From an uncultured Bacteroidales bacterium (GTDB taxonomy: Bacteria; Bacteroidota; Bacteroidia; Bacteroidales; Bacteroidaceae): a DNA stretch of 6,855 nucleotides. This document shows, piece by piece, positions 6,152 to 6,855 of the stretch. Location of the stretch: assembly GCA_937901185.1 (NCBI GenBank), contig CALCHR010000139.1, positions 1-6,855 of the forward strand, in the 5' to 3' direction. A program made the position numbers and the translations under genes. Each line of letters opens with the position of its first letter. The stretch's first letter is position 1. Below the pieces are notes generated by a model. It made no database searches. It saw only the letters and a list, made by a program, of their open reading frames with translations, and had not been told where the DNA came from.

Positions 6152-6193
6152 AAAAAAACGGAAGCCTAAGCCTTTACGTCGGCCGGCTTCCGT
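6152..6193 (-). terminator. Intrinsic terminator of the T9SS cargo gene
   Basis: On the minus strand ACGGAAGCC (6193-6185) pairs with GGCTTCCGT (6166-6158), a perfect 9-bp stem with an 18-nt loop, followed at once by a run of T to 6152. It lies 27 bases after the stop of the upstream gene and 18 bases before the GH20 start, so it separates the two transcripts. Confidence 0.88.
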
Positions 6194-6220
6194 ATCTGAT
6201 AGGTAAATAATAGGTTCTGC

Positions 6221-6855
6221 TTACTTAAGGATAAACTTGTGGGTAGCTACGCGGCGACCGTTCTCAGTAACAGCATAGAGATAAACTCCCTTGTAGAGAC
6301 CGGCGAGCGAAAGGCTGCCGCTCTTCTGCACCTGAGCCTGCTTCACGAGACGACCGGTGGAGCTGTACACACTGAGGGTGCGCTCTGTGGCGTCGGCGAA
6401 GTTGTAGTTGAGTTGCTTGCCTGCCACCTTCACGGCGTTTTCTACCTGCGCGCCTTCAATGCTTGCAGTTTCTGCGTAGATGATGTTCATGTGGATGGTG
6501 CGTGTCACGCCGCCGCCTGAAGCAATCACTTCAAAGCTGACAGTCTTGTAGACACCTTCGTCGAAGCTATAGTGGGCGCCGAGGCCAACACTTTCTCCGG
6601 CCTTCACGCTGGTGCTGCGAGAAGCCTTCTCTACACCTGCGTTGATAAAAGCACATTGGCCGGTGATACCACACCAGTTGATGGCATCCTCAGGATTATC
6701 TTTCTTGATAGTCACAGAGATGGTGGTGGCTTTACTTCCGGTGTTCTTGATAAAGGGGTCGTTGCCGGAGTACTCTGTAAATTTGAACCCTCCGCCATAG
6801 TCTTCTGTGTGAGCATAGACATTGAATTCGCTGCCGTCGGGTATGACGTTGCCAT
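6221..6855 (-). CDS. C-terminal part of a type IX secretion system cargo protein (cut by right edge)
   Basis: The frame stays open from the right edge to a TAA at 6221-6223, giving 210 visible residues; the true start lies outside the window. A GTG at 6715 is internal, since about 46 in-frame codons lie upstream of it. The last 70 or so residues (from about NAVKVAGKQ) resemble the T9SS type A sorting domain: TLSVYSSTGRLVKQAQV, then SLAGLYKGVYLYAV, ending in the basic, hydrophobic THKFILK. In this family the tail directs export through the outer membrane and is then removed or attached to the surface. Ahead of it is a beta-rich domain (FNVYAHTEDYGGGF, then AINWCGITGQCAFI) with two cysteines that could form a disulfide, followed by KAGESVGLGAHYSFDEGVYKTVSFEVIA. 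I do not recognise its function. An effector or enzyme domain may lie upstream. Its own terminator follows. Confidence 0.9.
   Translation of the reverse strand, partial: GNVIPDGSEFNVYAHTEDYGGGFKFTEYSGNDPFIKNTGSKATTISVTIKKDNPEDAINWCGITGQCAFINAGVEKASRSTSVKAGESVGLGAHYSFDEGVYKTVSFEVIASGGGVTRTIHMNIIYAETASIEGAQVENAVKVAGKQLNYNFADATERTLSVYSSTGRLVKQAQVQKSGSLSLAGLYKGVYLYAVTENGRRVATHKFILK

Overview
The window looks like chromosomal DNA from a Bacteroidales bacterium, most likely Prevotellaceae or a close relative. The grounds are the cell-shape gene order behind a purine gene, MreB and MreC sequences of Bacteroidetes type, a type IX secretion C-terminal sorting tail, a Bacteroidetes-style -7 promoter element (TAnnTTTG), and start codons with little Shine-Dalgarno sequence. 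Every gene I can support lies on the minus strand, so the window reads from right to left in transcriptional order. Coding regions are fairly GC-rich and the long intergenic stretch is AT-rich.

Right part (6855 to 4496): the C-terminal part of a secreted type IX secretion cargo protein runs in from the right edge and ends at a strong intrinsic terminator (6152-6193). Only 18 bases later an exported family GH20 beta-N-acetylhexosaminidase begins, a glycan-trimming enzyme of the cell envelope.

Middle (4495 to 3961): about 535 bases contain no credible gene. They hold two diverged, gap-free direct repeat blocks 189 bp apart, each built from three 21-bp units. Then comes the promoter and leader of purH, where a 16-bp perfect palindrome sits just before the start codon.

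Left part (3960 to 1): purH, mreB, mreC, mreD and mrdA (PBP2, cut by the left edge). purH encodes only the IMP cyclohydrolase half of the usual bifunctional enzyme and stops cleanly at the domain boundary. MreB, MreC, MreD and PBP2 belong to the Rod complex that directs lateral peptidoglycan synthesis: MreB filaments, the periplasmic MreC scaffold, the membrane protein MreD and the transpeptidase. Gaps are 39, 117, 30 and 3 bases with no classical terminator, so one long transcript from the purH promoter is plausible. The 117-base mreB-mreC gap holds a 65-nt near-perfect hairpin. A 9-mer, ATGTGCTAA, occurs four times in the two gaps flanking mreB.

I see no new defence or mobile system. The observations most worth a second look are the single-domain PurH, the 21-bp repeat blocks and the structured DNA around mreB.
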